Shown here piece after piece: positions 27,542-35,812 of a DNA stretch of 64,000 nucleotides. The notes below the pieces were generated by a model. That model was given only the letters and a program-made list of their open reading frames with translations. It did no database searches and was not told the origin of the DNA. This stretch comes from Flavobacterium sp. ALJ2. Its GTDB lineage: Bacteria > Bacteroidota > Bacteroidia > Flavobacteriales > Flavobacteriaceae. The stretch covers positions 124,001-188,000 of the forward strand of contig NZ_JADNRC010000009.1 in NCBI RefSeq assembly GCF_015594725.1, written 5' to 3'. The position numbers and the translations under genes were made by a program. The first letter of the stretch is position 1, and the number at the start of each line of letters is the position of its first letter.

Positions 27542-28921
27542 ATGAAAAAAATATTTTTTTTACTAACAATACTCTTATTGTCAGTAAAAGCCTTTTCACA
27601 AGGTTCTACCGACTATGGCAGCGGAATGAAGTTCAATTTGAACGAAGATGGTTCAAAATACATGCGTTTTATTCTCTGGAACCAAATATGGTTTCGCTCA
27701 AGCGAAATGAATCCAGGAACACAGATTGGCGAAGAACCAGCTTCAACAGGAACTGACATTGGCAACAGGCGTTTGCGTCTTTTAGCTTATTTTCAAATAT
27801 CAAAAAGATACATGATTGTAACACACTTTGGCGTTAACAATCAGACATTTATTAACGGTGGTGCATCTGGAAGTTCTGGAACTGGCTCTTATGGATCTGG
27901 TAAAAAACCTGGAATGTTTTTTCATGATGCCTGGAATGAATACAGTTTAATCTTACCTGAAAAAGACAAAAAATTTAGCTTGACTCTTGGTGGCGGATTA
28001 CATTACTACTTAGGTTTGTCTAGAGCAACAATGGCTTCTACACTAAATTTTCTAACAATTGATGCTCCAATTTTTAATTGGCCTTTAATCGAAAATTCCG
28101 ATCAGTTTGCCAGACAAATGGGCTTATTTGCTAAGGGTAAATATGGCAAATTAGAATACCGTTTGAGTTACAACAAACCGTATGCAACCAACCTAGTTCC
28201 TGTTAATAAAACTATAGCTAGTGAGGCTGTAGCAGTTGATAATAGTGGAAATACACAATGGTCCAAAGCTGGTTATTTTGAATATCAATTTTTAGACGAA
28301 GAGTCCAACTTATTGCCCTATAAAACAGGAAGTTATTTAGGAACTAAAAAAGTATTTAATATTGGTGCTGGTTTTTATACTGCTCCTGATGCGACAAAAT
28401 CATCTATTAATGGTACTATTAGCAAACATGACATCAAACTTTTTGCAACGGATGTTTTTCTTGATCTACCAATTGGAAAAAAGGAAAACAAAATGTCTCT
28501 TACTGGATATAGTGTTTTTTACAAATATGACTTTGGTCCAAACTACCTTCGCAACATTGGCATTATGAACATTGGTTCTGTCGATCCAAATTTCACAGGA
28601 AATAAAGCATTGGCTGGCCCTGGAAATGCACAAGCTACCATTGGATCAGGAAACATTTGGTACACTCAAGTGGGCGTTTTGTTGCCTAGCAAAACCGATA
28701 AACCAAAAGTTAGATTTCAGCCATTTGGTGCTTTTACATATAAAAACTTCGAAGCCCTAGACAGGTCAAGTAGCCAATTTGATCTTGGGACAAACTTTTT
28801 ATTAGATGGGCAAAATGCAAAAATTACGGCTCAATACTCAACCAGACCCATTTACACCTCCCTCTCTAACATCTCGGAATTAAAATCAGAATTTATAATA
28901 CAACTACAAATTTATCTATAA
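27542..28921 (+). CDS. Outer-membrane porin
   Basis: This 459-residue protein has a signal peptide ending KAFSQ and an extended beta-barrel pattern. The N-terminal region YMRFILWNQIWFRSSEMNPG followed by NRRLRLLAYFQISKRYMIVTHFGVNN is typical of phosphate/organic-acid-type porins of Bacteroidota. The C-terminal strand ends SEFIIQLQIYL. It is followed 18 bases later by an MFS carrier, so the pair probably forms an outer-plus-inner membrane uptake route for one small metabolite. Confidence 0.82.
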   Translation: MKKIFFLLTILLLSVKAFSQGSTDYGSGMKFNLNEDGSKYMRFILWNQIWFRSSEMNPGTQIGEEPASTGTDIGNRRLRLLAYFQISKRYMIVTHFGVNNQTFINGGASGSSGTGSYGSGKKPGMFFHDAWNEYSLILPEKDKKFSLTLGGGLHYYLGLSRATMASTLNFLTIDAPIFNWPLIENSDQFARQMGLFAKGKYGKLEYRLSYNKPYATNLVPVNKTIASEAVAVDNSGNTQWSKAGYFEYQFLDEESNLLPYKTGSYLGTKKVFNIGAGFYTAPDATKSSINGTISKHDIKLFATDVFLDLPIGKKENKMSLTGYSVFYKYDFGPNYLRNIGIMNIGSVDPNFTGNKALAGPGNAQATIGSGNIWYTQVGVLLPSKTDKPKVRFQPFGAFTYKNFEALDRSSSQFDLGTNFLLDGQNAKITAQYSTRPIYTSLSNISELKSEFIIQLQIYL

Positions 28922-28939
28922 CTAAAAAACCAATAATTT

Positions 28940-30475
28940 ATGAGTGAAAAATCAACAAAAGGAATCTGGAAAGTTATCTCCGCATCCTCAATGGGTACAA
29001 TGATTGAATGGTACGATTTTTATATCTTTGGAAGCTTGGCTGTTGTCATTTCAACCAAATTTTTCCCATCAGACAATCCTACCGCCGCCTTCTTATCTAC
29101 ACTCGCTACATTTGCAGCGGGGTTTGTTGTTCGTCCGTTTGGAGCCCTTTTCTTTGGAAGATTAGGAGATATAATTGGTCGTAAATATACCTTTATGGTT
29201 ACTTTATTATTAATGGGAGGAGCCACATTCTTGATTGGATGTATTCCAAGTTATGAAACAATTGGTTTTATGGCACCTTTATTAGTACTAATTCTACGTT
29301 TACTTCAAGGGCTTGCTCTTGGCGGTGAATATGGAGGAGCCGCAACTTATGTGGCCGAACATGCTCCAGTAGGACAAAGAGGATATTGGACTTCTTGGAT
29401 CCAGACCACCGCAACTGTCGGACTATTTATATCATTGATGGTTATTTTGGCTACACGAAACCTTCTTAGCCCTGAACAATTTGACGAATGGGGATGGAGA
29501 GTTCCATTTTGGGTTTCGATTATCATGGTATTTGTTTCCTATTTAATTAGAAAAAATATGGACGAGTCTCCTGTTTTTGCTAAAGCCAAATCAGAAGGAA
29601 AAACAAGCACTAATCCGTTAAAAGAAAGTTTTGGAAATCGTTACAATTTAAAATTTGTCTTATTGGCTTTATTTGGAGCAACAATGGGTCAAGGAGTTGT
29701 TTGGTACACGGGGCAATTTTATGCGATGAATTTCATGAAGACAGTAATGTCTATTGATTCTTCGCAAGTCGATACTTTATTAGGAATATCGCTAATTTTT
29801 GGAACACCATTTTTTATCCTTTTTGGTTGGTTAAGTGACAAAATAGGACGAAAATACATTATGATGGGCGGAATGTTACTAGCCATTTTATTATACAGAC
29901 CTATTTACAAAAGCATGTACGAGACCACAGCTGTAAAAAACAAAACGGAGATGGTTGAAAAAACTAAAATTTTGGCTGAGCTAAAAGAAAGCAATGATAA
30001 AACCATGGATTCTATCTACACTACCAACAAAGTGTTTGCAGATGGAACCACTTTTACAGAAGTAAAAACAGTATCTCTAGAAAATGGTAAAGCTATGCTT
30101 GTAGATGGTAAAGCAAAAATAGAAACCAAAACAACGATAAGAATTAACACTTCCGATGAATGGTCTCTAATCTTTTTAGTTTTTGTACAAGTCTTATTCG
30201 TAACCATGGTTTATGGCCCAATTGCTGCCTTTTTAGTCGAAATGTTCCCAGTTAAAATTAGATATACCTCTATGTCATTACCTTATCATGTAGGAAATGG
30301 AATTTTCGGGGGCTTACTTCCTGCCATTTCTACTTATTTTGTAATAAATGCAAAAGAAACTGGCGATCCTGAATTTTACCTCGAAGGCCTTTGGTATCCA
30401 ATAATAATCGCGGCAGTCTGTTTTCTCATTGGTATGATTTACATTAAAAATAAAGACAAAAAAGCTCACATCTAA
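28940..30475 (+). CDS. MHS-type MFS transporter (metabolite:H+ symporter family) with a large loop
   Basis: This 511-residue carrier is similar in layout to KgtP/ProP/ShiA. It begins with MGTMIEWYDFYIFGSLA, the family's helix-1 signature, then has RPFGALFFGRLGDIIGRKYTF (loop 2-3 motif), GLALGGEYGGAATYVAEHAP and GWLSDKIGRK. Residues about 325-405 form a hydrophilic, lysine- and threonine-rich insertion between late helices, absent from enteric members. It is expected to import a carboxylate or zwitterion with protons. A small membrane ORF follows 14 bases downstream. Confidence 0.9.
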   Translation: MSEKSTKGIWKVISASSMGTMIEWYDFYIFGSLAVVISTKFFPSDNPTAAFLSTLATFAAGFVVRPFGALFFGRLGDIIGRKYTFMVTLLLMGGATFLIGCIPSYETIGFMAPLLVLILRLLQGLALGGEYGGAATYVAEHAPVGQRGYWTSWIQTTATVGLFISLMVILATRNLLSPEQFDEWGWRVPFWVSIIMVFVSYLIRKNMDESPVFAKAKSEGKTSTNPLKESFGNRYNLKFVLLALFGATMGQGVVWYTGQFYAMNFMKTVMSIDSSQVDTLLGISLIFGTPFFILFGWLSDKIGRKYIMMGGMLLAILLYRPIYKSMYETTAVKNKTEMVEKTKILAELKESNDKTMDSIYTTNKVFADGTTFTEVKTVSLENGKAMLVDGKAKIETKTTIRINTSDEWSLIFLVFVQVLFVTMVYGPIAAFLVEMFPVKIRYTSMSLPYHVGNGIFGGLLPAISTYFVINAKETGDPEFYLEGLWYPIIIAAVCFLIGMIYIKNKDKKAHI

Positions 30476-30489
30476 AAAAATACATCATT

Positions 30490-30714
30490 ATGAATCAAAT
30501 AAAAAGAGTTTTAGGCTTATTTTGGATAGCATTAGCAATTGCTGCAGGCTATTTTTGTATCTTCATCTTTGGGATACCAAAATTAACATCAGGAAAACAA
30601 GAAGATTTAGTCTTCGGAATTATAATCCTTTGTATAATTACACCACTAATTGTTTTAGGATTAGGTACCTTTGGGTACTACGCTTTAATGGGAGATTACG
30701 ATCAAAAAGAATAA
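30490..30714 (+). CDS. Small two-helix membrane protein of unknown function
   Basis: This 74-residue protein has two hydrophobic helices (about residues 8-29 and 42-65) with a short polar link (LTSGKQEDLV) and an acidic tail. It lies 14 bases after the MFS gene and before a strong terminator, so it is the last cistron of the porin-carrier transcript. No family is recognised. Confidence 0.7.
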   Translation: MNQIKRVLGLFWIALAIAAGYFCIFIFGIPKLTSGKQEDLVFGIIILCIITPLIVLGLGTFGYYALMGDYDQKE

Positions 30715-30733
30715 ATAATAAAATTAATTTCAC

Positions 30734-30779
30734 AATAAGTAATCTCTATATTTATTCATAGAGATTACTTATTTTTTTT
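30734..30779 (+). terminator. Strong intrinsic terminator ending 2 bases before the next start codon
   Basis: Perfect 16-base arms (30734-30749 and 30758-30773) flank an 8-base loop, with a run of eight T on the plus strand. It follows the small membrane gene by 20 bases. The next ATG is at 30782. Any promoter for the downstream symporter-kinase operon must therefore lie upstream of, or within, this hairpin. Confidence 0.88.
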
Positions 30780-30781
30780 CA

Positions 30782-30976
30782 ATGAAAAAAAGACACGAAC
30801 AAAAATTGATTATCCTTTCAATGTTAATCCTATTAGCATTGAACATTCCGCTTTTACTATTATTTGACAGTTCAAAATCGGTTTTTGGTTTTCCCATAAT
30901 ATACATATACATTTTTTCAGTATGGCTATTCTCAATTGCTATTACATACATAATCACAAAAAAATATTATGAATAG
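30782..30976 (+). CDS. Small two-helix membrane protein, possible symporter small subunit
   Basis: This 64-residue protein has a basic N terminus (MKKRHEQK), two hydrophobic helices (about residues 9-27 and 38-59) and a short basic end. It overlaps the symporter-kinase gene by 8 bases (ATGAATAG). Solute:sodium symporters are often preceded by a tiny membrane subunit of this shape (DUF3311/DUF4212-like). I infer an analogous partner, but no residue-level signature proves it. Confidence 0.65.
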   Translation: MKKRHEQKLIILSMLILLALNIPLLLLFDSSKSVFGFPIIYIYIFSVWLFSIAITYIITKKYYE

Positions 30977-33674
30977 TATTTGGCTATTATTAATCTTAGC
31001 ACTATATGTGTCAATACTATTTTATATAGCCTATTGGTCTGAGAAAAAAAGAAATTCTAAATGGGCAAACAATCCTTATACCTATTCACTATCATTAGCC
31101 GTTTATTGTACTGCTTGGACTTACTATGGTAGCATTGGTTTAGCTGCAGAAACTGGATTAGACTATTTGACTATCTATTTGGGTCCCATAATTATTATCC
31201 CAACATGGATGATAATTCTAAAAAAAATCATTAGAATCTCAAGAATAAATAAAATTTCAAGCATCGCAGATTTTATTTCTTTACGATATGGGAATAGTAG
31301 ATTTCTTGGAGCATTAGTAACTATGATTTGTATTTTTGGAATAGTCCCTTATATTTCTTTACAATTAAAATCAATTTCAGAAACGTTTCATATTGTTAGC
31401 AAAACGCAATCAAGTGATAATATTTTTACAGACACGACTACTTATGTTTGCATTGCCTTAGCGCTATTTGCTTCCTATTATGGTACACGTTATGTAGATG
31501 CTTCTGAAAAAAGACCAGGAATCATAACAGCTGTAGCAATGGAATCTATCTTAAAGTTAATTTTCTTTTCGATGATTGGCATTTACGTAACCTTTTTTGT
31601 TTTTGATGGTTTTGATGATATTTACCAAAAAGCCGTTTTACTTGAAAATTTCGACAAGAAAAATACAATCGGCAGCGTCACTAACGCAATTAACTGGTTT
31701 TTCCTTTGTATGTTGTCTATGTTTGCCATTTTTCTGTTACCTAGACAATTTCACACTGCCATTATAGAAAACAATAAAGAAAGCCACATTCGAACAGCAA
31801 TTTGGCTTTTTCCGTTATATTTACTGCTTTTTAATATTTTTGTTTTTCCAATTGCTTGGGGTGGAAATATCCTTTTTGACGGGCTAGGCTACAATTCAGA
31901 CACTTATTCTTTATTGATACCACAATATTTCAATAATAATGCAATAACTGTATTGGTATTTCTAGGTGGATTTTCAGCAACTATATCTATGATTATAGTT
32001 TCTTCTATTTCATTAGCAACTATGTTAAGTAACAACTTATTAATCCCCTATGGTTTTATAGGTTCACTACAGGATTCTTCACAAATAAGAAACAACAAAC
32101 GAATCCTAATCAGCAGAAAGGTAGGTATTTTTTTACTAATCATTTTGTCGTATGCTATTTATAGAATTTTTACTTTGGATTACTCTTTAGTGTCTATCGG
32201 ACTAATTTCTTTTGTCATAATTTCCCAACTGGCTCCCTCCTTTTTTGGAGCACTCTTTTGGAAAAGAGGTTCTAAAAACGGGGCTATAACTGGAATTATT
32301 CTGGGCTTTATGACTTGTCTTTACACGCTTTTAATTCCCTATGGCATTGGAATTACCGAATCGTCAAGTCTCTTTATTCAAGATGGTCCTTGGGGAATTA
32401 AACTCCTCAAACCTTTTCAGCTTTTTGGATTGGATTATTTAGAACCTACGCCACATGCTGCCTTTTGGAGTTTATTAGTTAATACCATGGCTTATATGGC
32501 TATCTCCTTAAGTTTTAATGGAAATTACAGGGAGCGTAATTATGCTGAAATGTTTGTTGATATTGACAAATATATCACCAACCACGAAAATGCTTTTATA
32601 TGGAAAGGAACGGCTTATATTTCTGATATTCAAAAAGTATTACATCGCTTTTTAGGTGAAGATAGAACAAAACGTGCATTGACTATTTTTAATTTAAAAT
32701 ACAGCATTGATAAAAACATCACTACTGCCGATTCGCGTTTTATAAAGTTTGCAGAAAATCTATTAACAGGACATATCGGTACGGCTTCCGCCAAAATATT
32801 AATATCTAGTGTAATCAAAGAGGATAAAATAAGTCTGCCCGAAGTATTACAAATTCTAGAAGAATCAAAAGAGAATATCATTATCAATAAAAAGCTAATA
32901 GATACCTCTAATGAATTAAAAAAAATATCTGAACAATTAAAAAATGCTAATCTTAAATTAGTCGAAAAAGACATTCAAAAAGATAAATTTTTAGACACTG
33001 TTACTCATGAATTAAGAACACCAATTACTGCAATCCGTGCTGCGAGCGAGATTCTACATGACGATGATGATATTCCGGAAGAATTACGAAAAAAATTTTT
33101 ACAAAATATTATTTCTGAATCAGATCGCTTAAATCGTCTGATTGATAAAATCCTAGATTTAGAGAAATTTGAAACAGGGAAACAAAAAATTTATCTCTCT
33201 AGAAATGATATTTCAAAAACGATAAAAAACACATTAGATTCTCTACAACAATTAATAAAAAACAAAGGAATTAAGGTTGAATTTAAGGATGCCGATAAAG
33301 AAATAAAAGCATTTTATGATGAAGAACGAATCATACAGGTTATTCATAACTTATTATCGAATGCCATAAAATTTTGTTCTGAAACGAATGGAGAAATAAC
33401 GATTTCTGTTGATGTAAATCAAACAAATACTAAAGTTAAAATACACAATAATGGAAAAAAAGTTAAAACTGAAGATTTTGAAGCCATTTTTGATAAGTTC
33501 TATCAATCTAGAAATCAGAATGTAAAAAAACCTATAGGAAGCGGATTAGGTTTAGCTATTTGTAAACAGATTATTGAACATCACAAAGGCAGAATATGGG
33601 CTGAAGATAATATATCTGAAGGAGCTGCTTTTGTTTTTACCTTACCAAATTATAATACAATCAAAAATAGTTAG
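30969..33674 (+). CDS. Solute:sodium symporter - STAC - histidine kinase fusion (CbrA-like sensor)
   Basis: This 901-residue protein has an SSF transporter-like domain of about 13 helices (residues 1-520; YTYSLSLAVYCTAWTYYGS, SSIADFISLRYG). A STAC linker domain lies at about residues 540-640 (ENLLTGHIGTASAKILISS). A short coiled coil, a HisKA domain and a HATPase complete it. Phospho-acceptor His680 is in VTHELRTPITAI; the N box is NLLSNAIKF and the G box is GSGLGLAICKQ. It should sense, and perhaps transport, a small solute and relay phosphate to the adjacent receiver protein 2 bases downstream. The ligand is unknown; the neighbouring carrier and porin hint at a carboxylate or amino acid. 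Confidence 0.93.
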   Translation: MNSIWLLLILALYVSILFYIAYWSEKKRNSKWANNPYTYSLSLAVYCTAWTYYGSIGLAAETGLDYLTIYLGPIIIIPTWMIILKKIIRISRINKISSIADFISLRYGNSRFLGALVTMICIFGIVPYISLQLKSISETFHIVSKTQSSDNIFTDTTTYVCIALALFASYYGTRYVDASEKRPGIITAVAMESILKLIFFSMIGIYVTFFVFDGFDDIYQKAVLLENFDKKNTIGSVTNAINWFFLCMLSMFAIFLLPRQFHTAIIENNKESHIRTAIWLFPLYLLLFNIFVFPIAWGGNILFDGLGYNSDTYSLLIPQYFNNNAITVLVFLGGFSATISMIIVSSISLATMLSNNLLIPYGFIGSLQDSSQIRNNKRILISRKVGIFLLIILSYAIYRIFTLDYSLVSIGLISFVIISQLAPSFFGALFWKRGSKNGAITGIILGFMTCLYTLLIPYGIGITESSSLFIQDGPWGIKLLKPFQLFGLDYLEPTPHAAFWSLLVNTMAYMAISLSFNGNYRERNYAEMFVDIDKYITNHENAFIWKGTAYISDIQKVLHRFLGEDRTKRALTIFNLKYSIDKNITTADSRFIKFAENLLTGHIGTASAKILISSVIKEDKISLPEVLQILEESKENIIINKKLIDTSNELKKISEQLKNANLKLVEKDIQKDKFLDTVTHELRTPITAIRAASEILHDDDDIPEELRKKFLQNIISESDRLNRLIDKILDLEKFETGKQKIYLSRNDISKTIKNTLDSLQQLIKNKGIKVEFKDADKEIKAFYDEERIIQVIHNLLSNAIKFCSETNGEITISVDVNQTNTKVKIHNNGKKVKTEDFEAIFDKFYQSRNQNVKKPIGSGLGLAICKQIIEHHKGRIWAEDNISEGAAFVFTLPNYNTIKNS

Positions 33675-33676
33675 AA

Positions 33677-34039
33677 ATGAAAAAAATCTTAATCGTAGAT
33701 GATGAACCAAACATTGTAATGTCTTTAGAATATACTTTCAAAAAAAATAATTTTGAGGTTTTTATAGCCCGAGATGGTCAAGAAGCTTTAGATATTTTAA
33801 AAAACCATTTTCCAGATGTAATTATTTTGGATGTAATGATGCCTAGAGTAGATGGTTATGCAACTTTAGAACAAATAAAAAAAGACGAACGATTACAACA
33901 CTGCAAAATTATATTTCTCTCAGCAAAAAATAAGGAACAAGATATTGAAAAAGGACTATCATTAGGCGCAGATTTATATATGATTAAACCCTTTTCATTA
34001 AAAAAATTAGTAGAACAGGTAAAAATTTTAATTGAATAA
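33677..34039 (+). CDS. Receiver-only response regulator
   Basis: This 120-residue CheY-like domain has acidic pair Asp8/Asp9 (LIVDDEPN), phosphorylation site Asp52 (VIILDVMMP), Ser82 (FLSAK) and Lys104 (MIKPF). It has no output domain and stops right after helix 5. It starts 2 bases after the kinase gene, so the two are a cognate pair. Output must be by protein-protein interaction or onward phosphotransfer. Confidence 0.95.
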   Translation: MKKILIVDDEPNIVMSLEYTFKKNNFEVFIARDGQEALDILKNHFPDVIILDVMMPRVDGYATLEQIKKDERLQHCKIIFLSAKNKEQDIEKGLSLGADLYMIKPFSLKKLVEQVKILIE

Positions 34040-34165
34040 TTTAAAACCGTCGGATTACGAAACAAATTAAAACAAAAAAGAGGCATATAAAAAAGAGGCT
34101 GCCTATTTTGAGATAACTTCATTCTGTTTTATATCCTAGACTATTAATGATTCTTTTTATTTCCG

Positions 34166-34306
34166 TTAGAGTAATTTTTCTAGCTTCGACATCATTTCTT
34201 CTTTATCTTTCAGCATACGCTCATAAAGAGCAATTTTTTCTTCGTAAAGAGCCACAATTTTATCAATCGGATTAAAAATCATGTAAGATGTAATTATTTT
34301 TAACAT
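34166..34306 (-). CDS. Small coiled-coil peptide resembling the tail of an XRE-family regulator
   Basis: This 46-residue frame starts ATG (34306) and ends TAA. After MLKIITSYMIF the residues NPIDKIVALYEEKIALYERM form an acidic/basic heptad-like helix, followed by LKDKEEMMSKLEKLL. This strongly resembles the C-terminal coiled coil of flavobacterial XRE-type helix-turn-helix regulators. No helix-turn-helix part is found upstream in any frame. It may be a decayed regulator whose end has survived, or a small free-standing oligomeriser. Expression is not supported by any promoter I can see. Confidence 0.45.
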   Translation of the reverse strand: MLKIITSYMIFNPIDKIVALYEEKIALYERMLKDKEEMMSKLEKLL

Positions 34307-34393
34307 GTTTATTGTTTAAAATCACGTACTACACCAAAGGGTTCTTGCGGTTAATATCATAAAGTTAAGCTTTCTTGAGCCTATGACATATAA

Positions 34394-34429
34394 TTTTTTT
34401 TGCGAAAAGTCGCGAAAACGCAAAAAAAA
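34394..34429. repeat. 11-base inverted repeat TTTTTTTTGCG ... CGCAAAAAAAA
   Basis: Perfect arms enclose AAAAGTCGCGAAAA. The sequence resembles degenerate copies of the GCGAAAA/CGCAAAG-type filler repeats seen between flavobacterial genes. It could form a hairpin on either strand, each with a T-run on one side. Confidence 0.5.
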
Positions 34430-34602
34430 GCAACTGTAAACTTGTTAGCTTAGCTACTTTCTGAGAGATTTATTCGGCATAGTATTAATTATATTGCTCT
34501 TACGGTAGCTAGGGTCTGTATTTAGAGCATCTATTCTTATATATAAAGGATAAAATCAATTAATAAAAGTTTTTTCATAATCTAGATGGATGGTTCTATT
34601 AT

Positions 34603-34681
34603 AAAAAAAGCTACCCATAGATTAGTCATGGTCGGAAGATTTTTCTTCCGACCAATCTTAAACTGTAGATAGCCTTTTTTT
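34603..34681 (-). terminator. Branched terminator downstream of the susCDE operon
   Basis: An inner perfect 10-base stem GGTCGGAAGA/TCTTCCGACC with loop TTTT is nested in an outer pairing of AAAAAAAGCTA against TAGCCTTTTTTT, with AGATT/AATCT between. It begins 14 bases after the SusE-like stop codon on the minus strand. Confidence 0.8.
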
Positions 34682-34694
34682 ATTTCAAGAAAAA

Positions 34695-35792
34695 TTACTC
34701 TTGATTTGGAATCATTAAGTAGCTTCCGTCTAAATCATTGAAGTAAACAACATATTTAGATTTTTCAACTGGTATATTATCCCCAGTACCCCCTCCAGAA
34801 AAAGGAGTTTTTCCTCCCCAAGAGACATCCCAACTATCATTTGCTCTAAATTTAAGTCCACCGTCATTCAATGCAGTTACACCTAAACTCCAAATGTGTT
34901 CGTTAAAAGTAGATTTCACCATTGGTGTAGAAGAATCCCAACTACCTGGTGTACTATCTCCAATAATACCAACTGTATCATAAATCTTAGCAGCAGAAGC
35001 ATTATAAGCAACTAACTCATATGTTAACTTTTGCACATCCATTTTAAAGGTATAATAACCTGAAACAGGAATCACAAAACTAGCTGGATCTGGATCTGAA
35101 TCTTTACCTCTGTAAGCTAAAGACCCATCTGATCCACCATACATTGGGGTCCAACTACCTAAACTACTAATAGTTTTAAATGCACCTGCTTTAAAAAATC
35201 CTGTAAAAGTATATTCATTAGAGTTTGTTCCACTTCTGAATAGAATTTGATTTCCTTTGTTATTATCCCAACCTGAAACAGTTGCATCACCCACTAAATA
35301 CCAATCTGTAAAATCATAAACCACTCTTCCTGCATAAGGAGTCACACTTATTGTTATTAGTGTTTTTGATAGTTGAGGAACCCCTCCTGAAACACTTGAT
35401 GCAATCTTTACATCAAACTCTGAAGCAACACCCGTAGGTCCTCCAAGATCAATCGCCGCCTGATTTAAATTTTTAACAAGCACTGAAGCTTCAGTAACCT
35501 GAGTAGTCGTTGCAAGAGTTAATGCTTTTGCAAAATCGCCTCCTTTTTTATCAATTAACAACGTATAATTTACAACTACAGCATTAGAATATTCCGCAGC
35601 TGACCAAGTAAATTTAGCAGCTACATCTGAGCCTTGCTCTTCTTCAAAAACAAACACCTTACCTGTTGCAGGAGCTGTTATTTCTGGTGCAGAAACAGCA
35701 TCAATAATCAATCTATTATCCACTGCATCAGCATTACATGATATCGCCAATACACCAATAAATGCGATTAAAATTTTATATATATTTTTCAT
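34695..35792 (-). CDS. susE: SusE-like starch-binding outer-membrane lipoprotein
   Basis: This 365-residue lipoprotein has lipobox AISC (Cys19). An N-terminal Ig-like SusE domain (about residues 35-155; FTWSAAEYSNAVVVNYTLLID) is followed by two carbohydrate-binding SusE/SusF modules. The modules contain repeated patterns such as GTNSNEYTFTGFFKAGAFK and FNEHIWSLGVTALNDGGLKF with surface aromatic residues. It sits on the cell surface and captures malto-oligosaccharides for SusC/D. It is last of three genes, 20 bases after susD. Confidence 0.88.
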   Translation of the reverse strand: MKNIYKILIAFIGVLAISCNADAVDNRLIIDAVSAPEITAPATGKVFVFEEEQGSDVAAKFTWSAAEYSNAVVVNYTLLIDKKGGDFAKALTLATTTQVTEASVLVKNLNQAAIDLGGPTGVASEFDVKIASSVSGGVPQLSKTLITISVTPYAGRVVYDFTDWYLVGDATVSGWDNNKGNQILFRSGTNSNEYTFTGFFKAGAFKTISSLGSWTPMYGGSDGSLAYRGKDSDPDPASFVIPVSGYYTFKMDVQKLTYELVAYNASAAKIYDTVGIIGDSTPGSWDSSTPMVKSTFNEHIWSLGVTALNDGGLKFRANDSWDVSWGGKTPFSGGGTGDNIPVEKSKYVVYFNDLDGSYLMIPNQE

Positions 35793-35812
35793 TTTACTAT
35801 TTTATAAAGGTG

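Larger units (their letters stand above)
34040..34694. other. 655-base region with a small coiled-coil ORF, palindromes and a terminator
   Basis: Apart from the separately listed short ORF (34166-34306, minus), the inverted repeat at 34394-34429 and the terminator at 34603-34681, I see no coding potential. Composition is AT-rich and uneven. The kinase/regulator operon has no obvious terminator of its own at the left end. Confidence 0.6.

Noticed and set aside
32630..32974. Minus-strand 114-codon ORF inside the symporter-kinase gene
   Set aside because: It is opposite the STAC domain and is explained by codon composition of the real gene.
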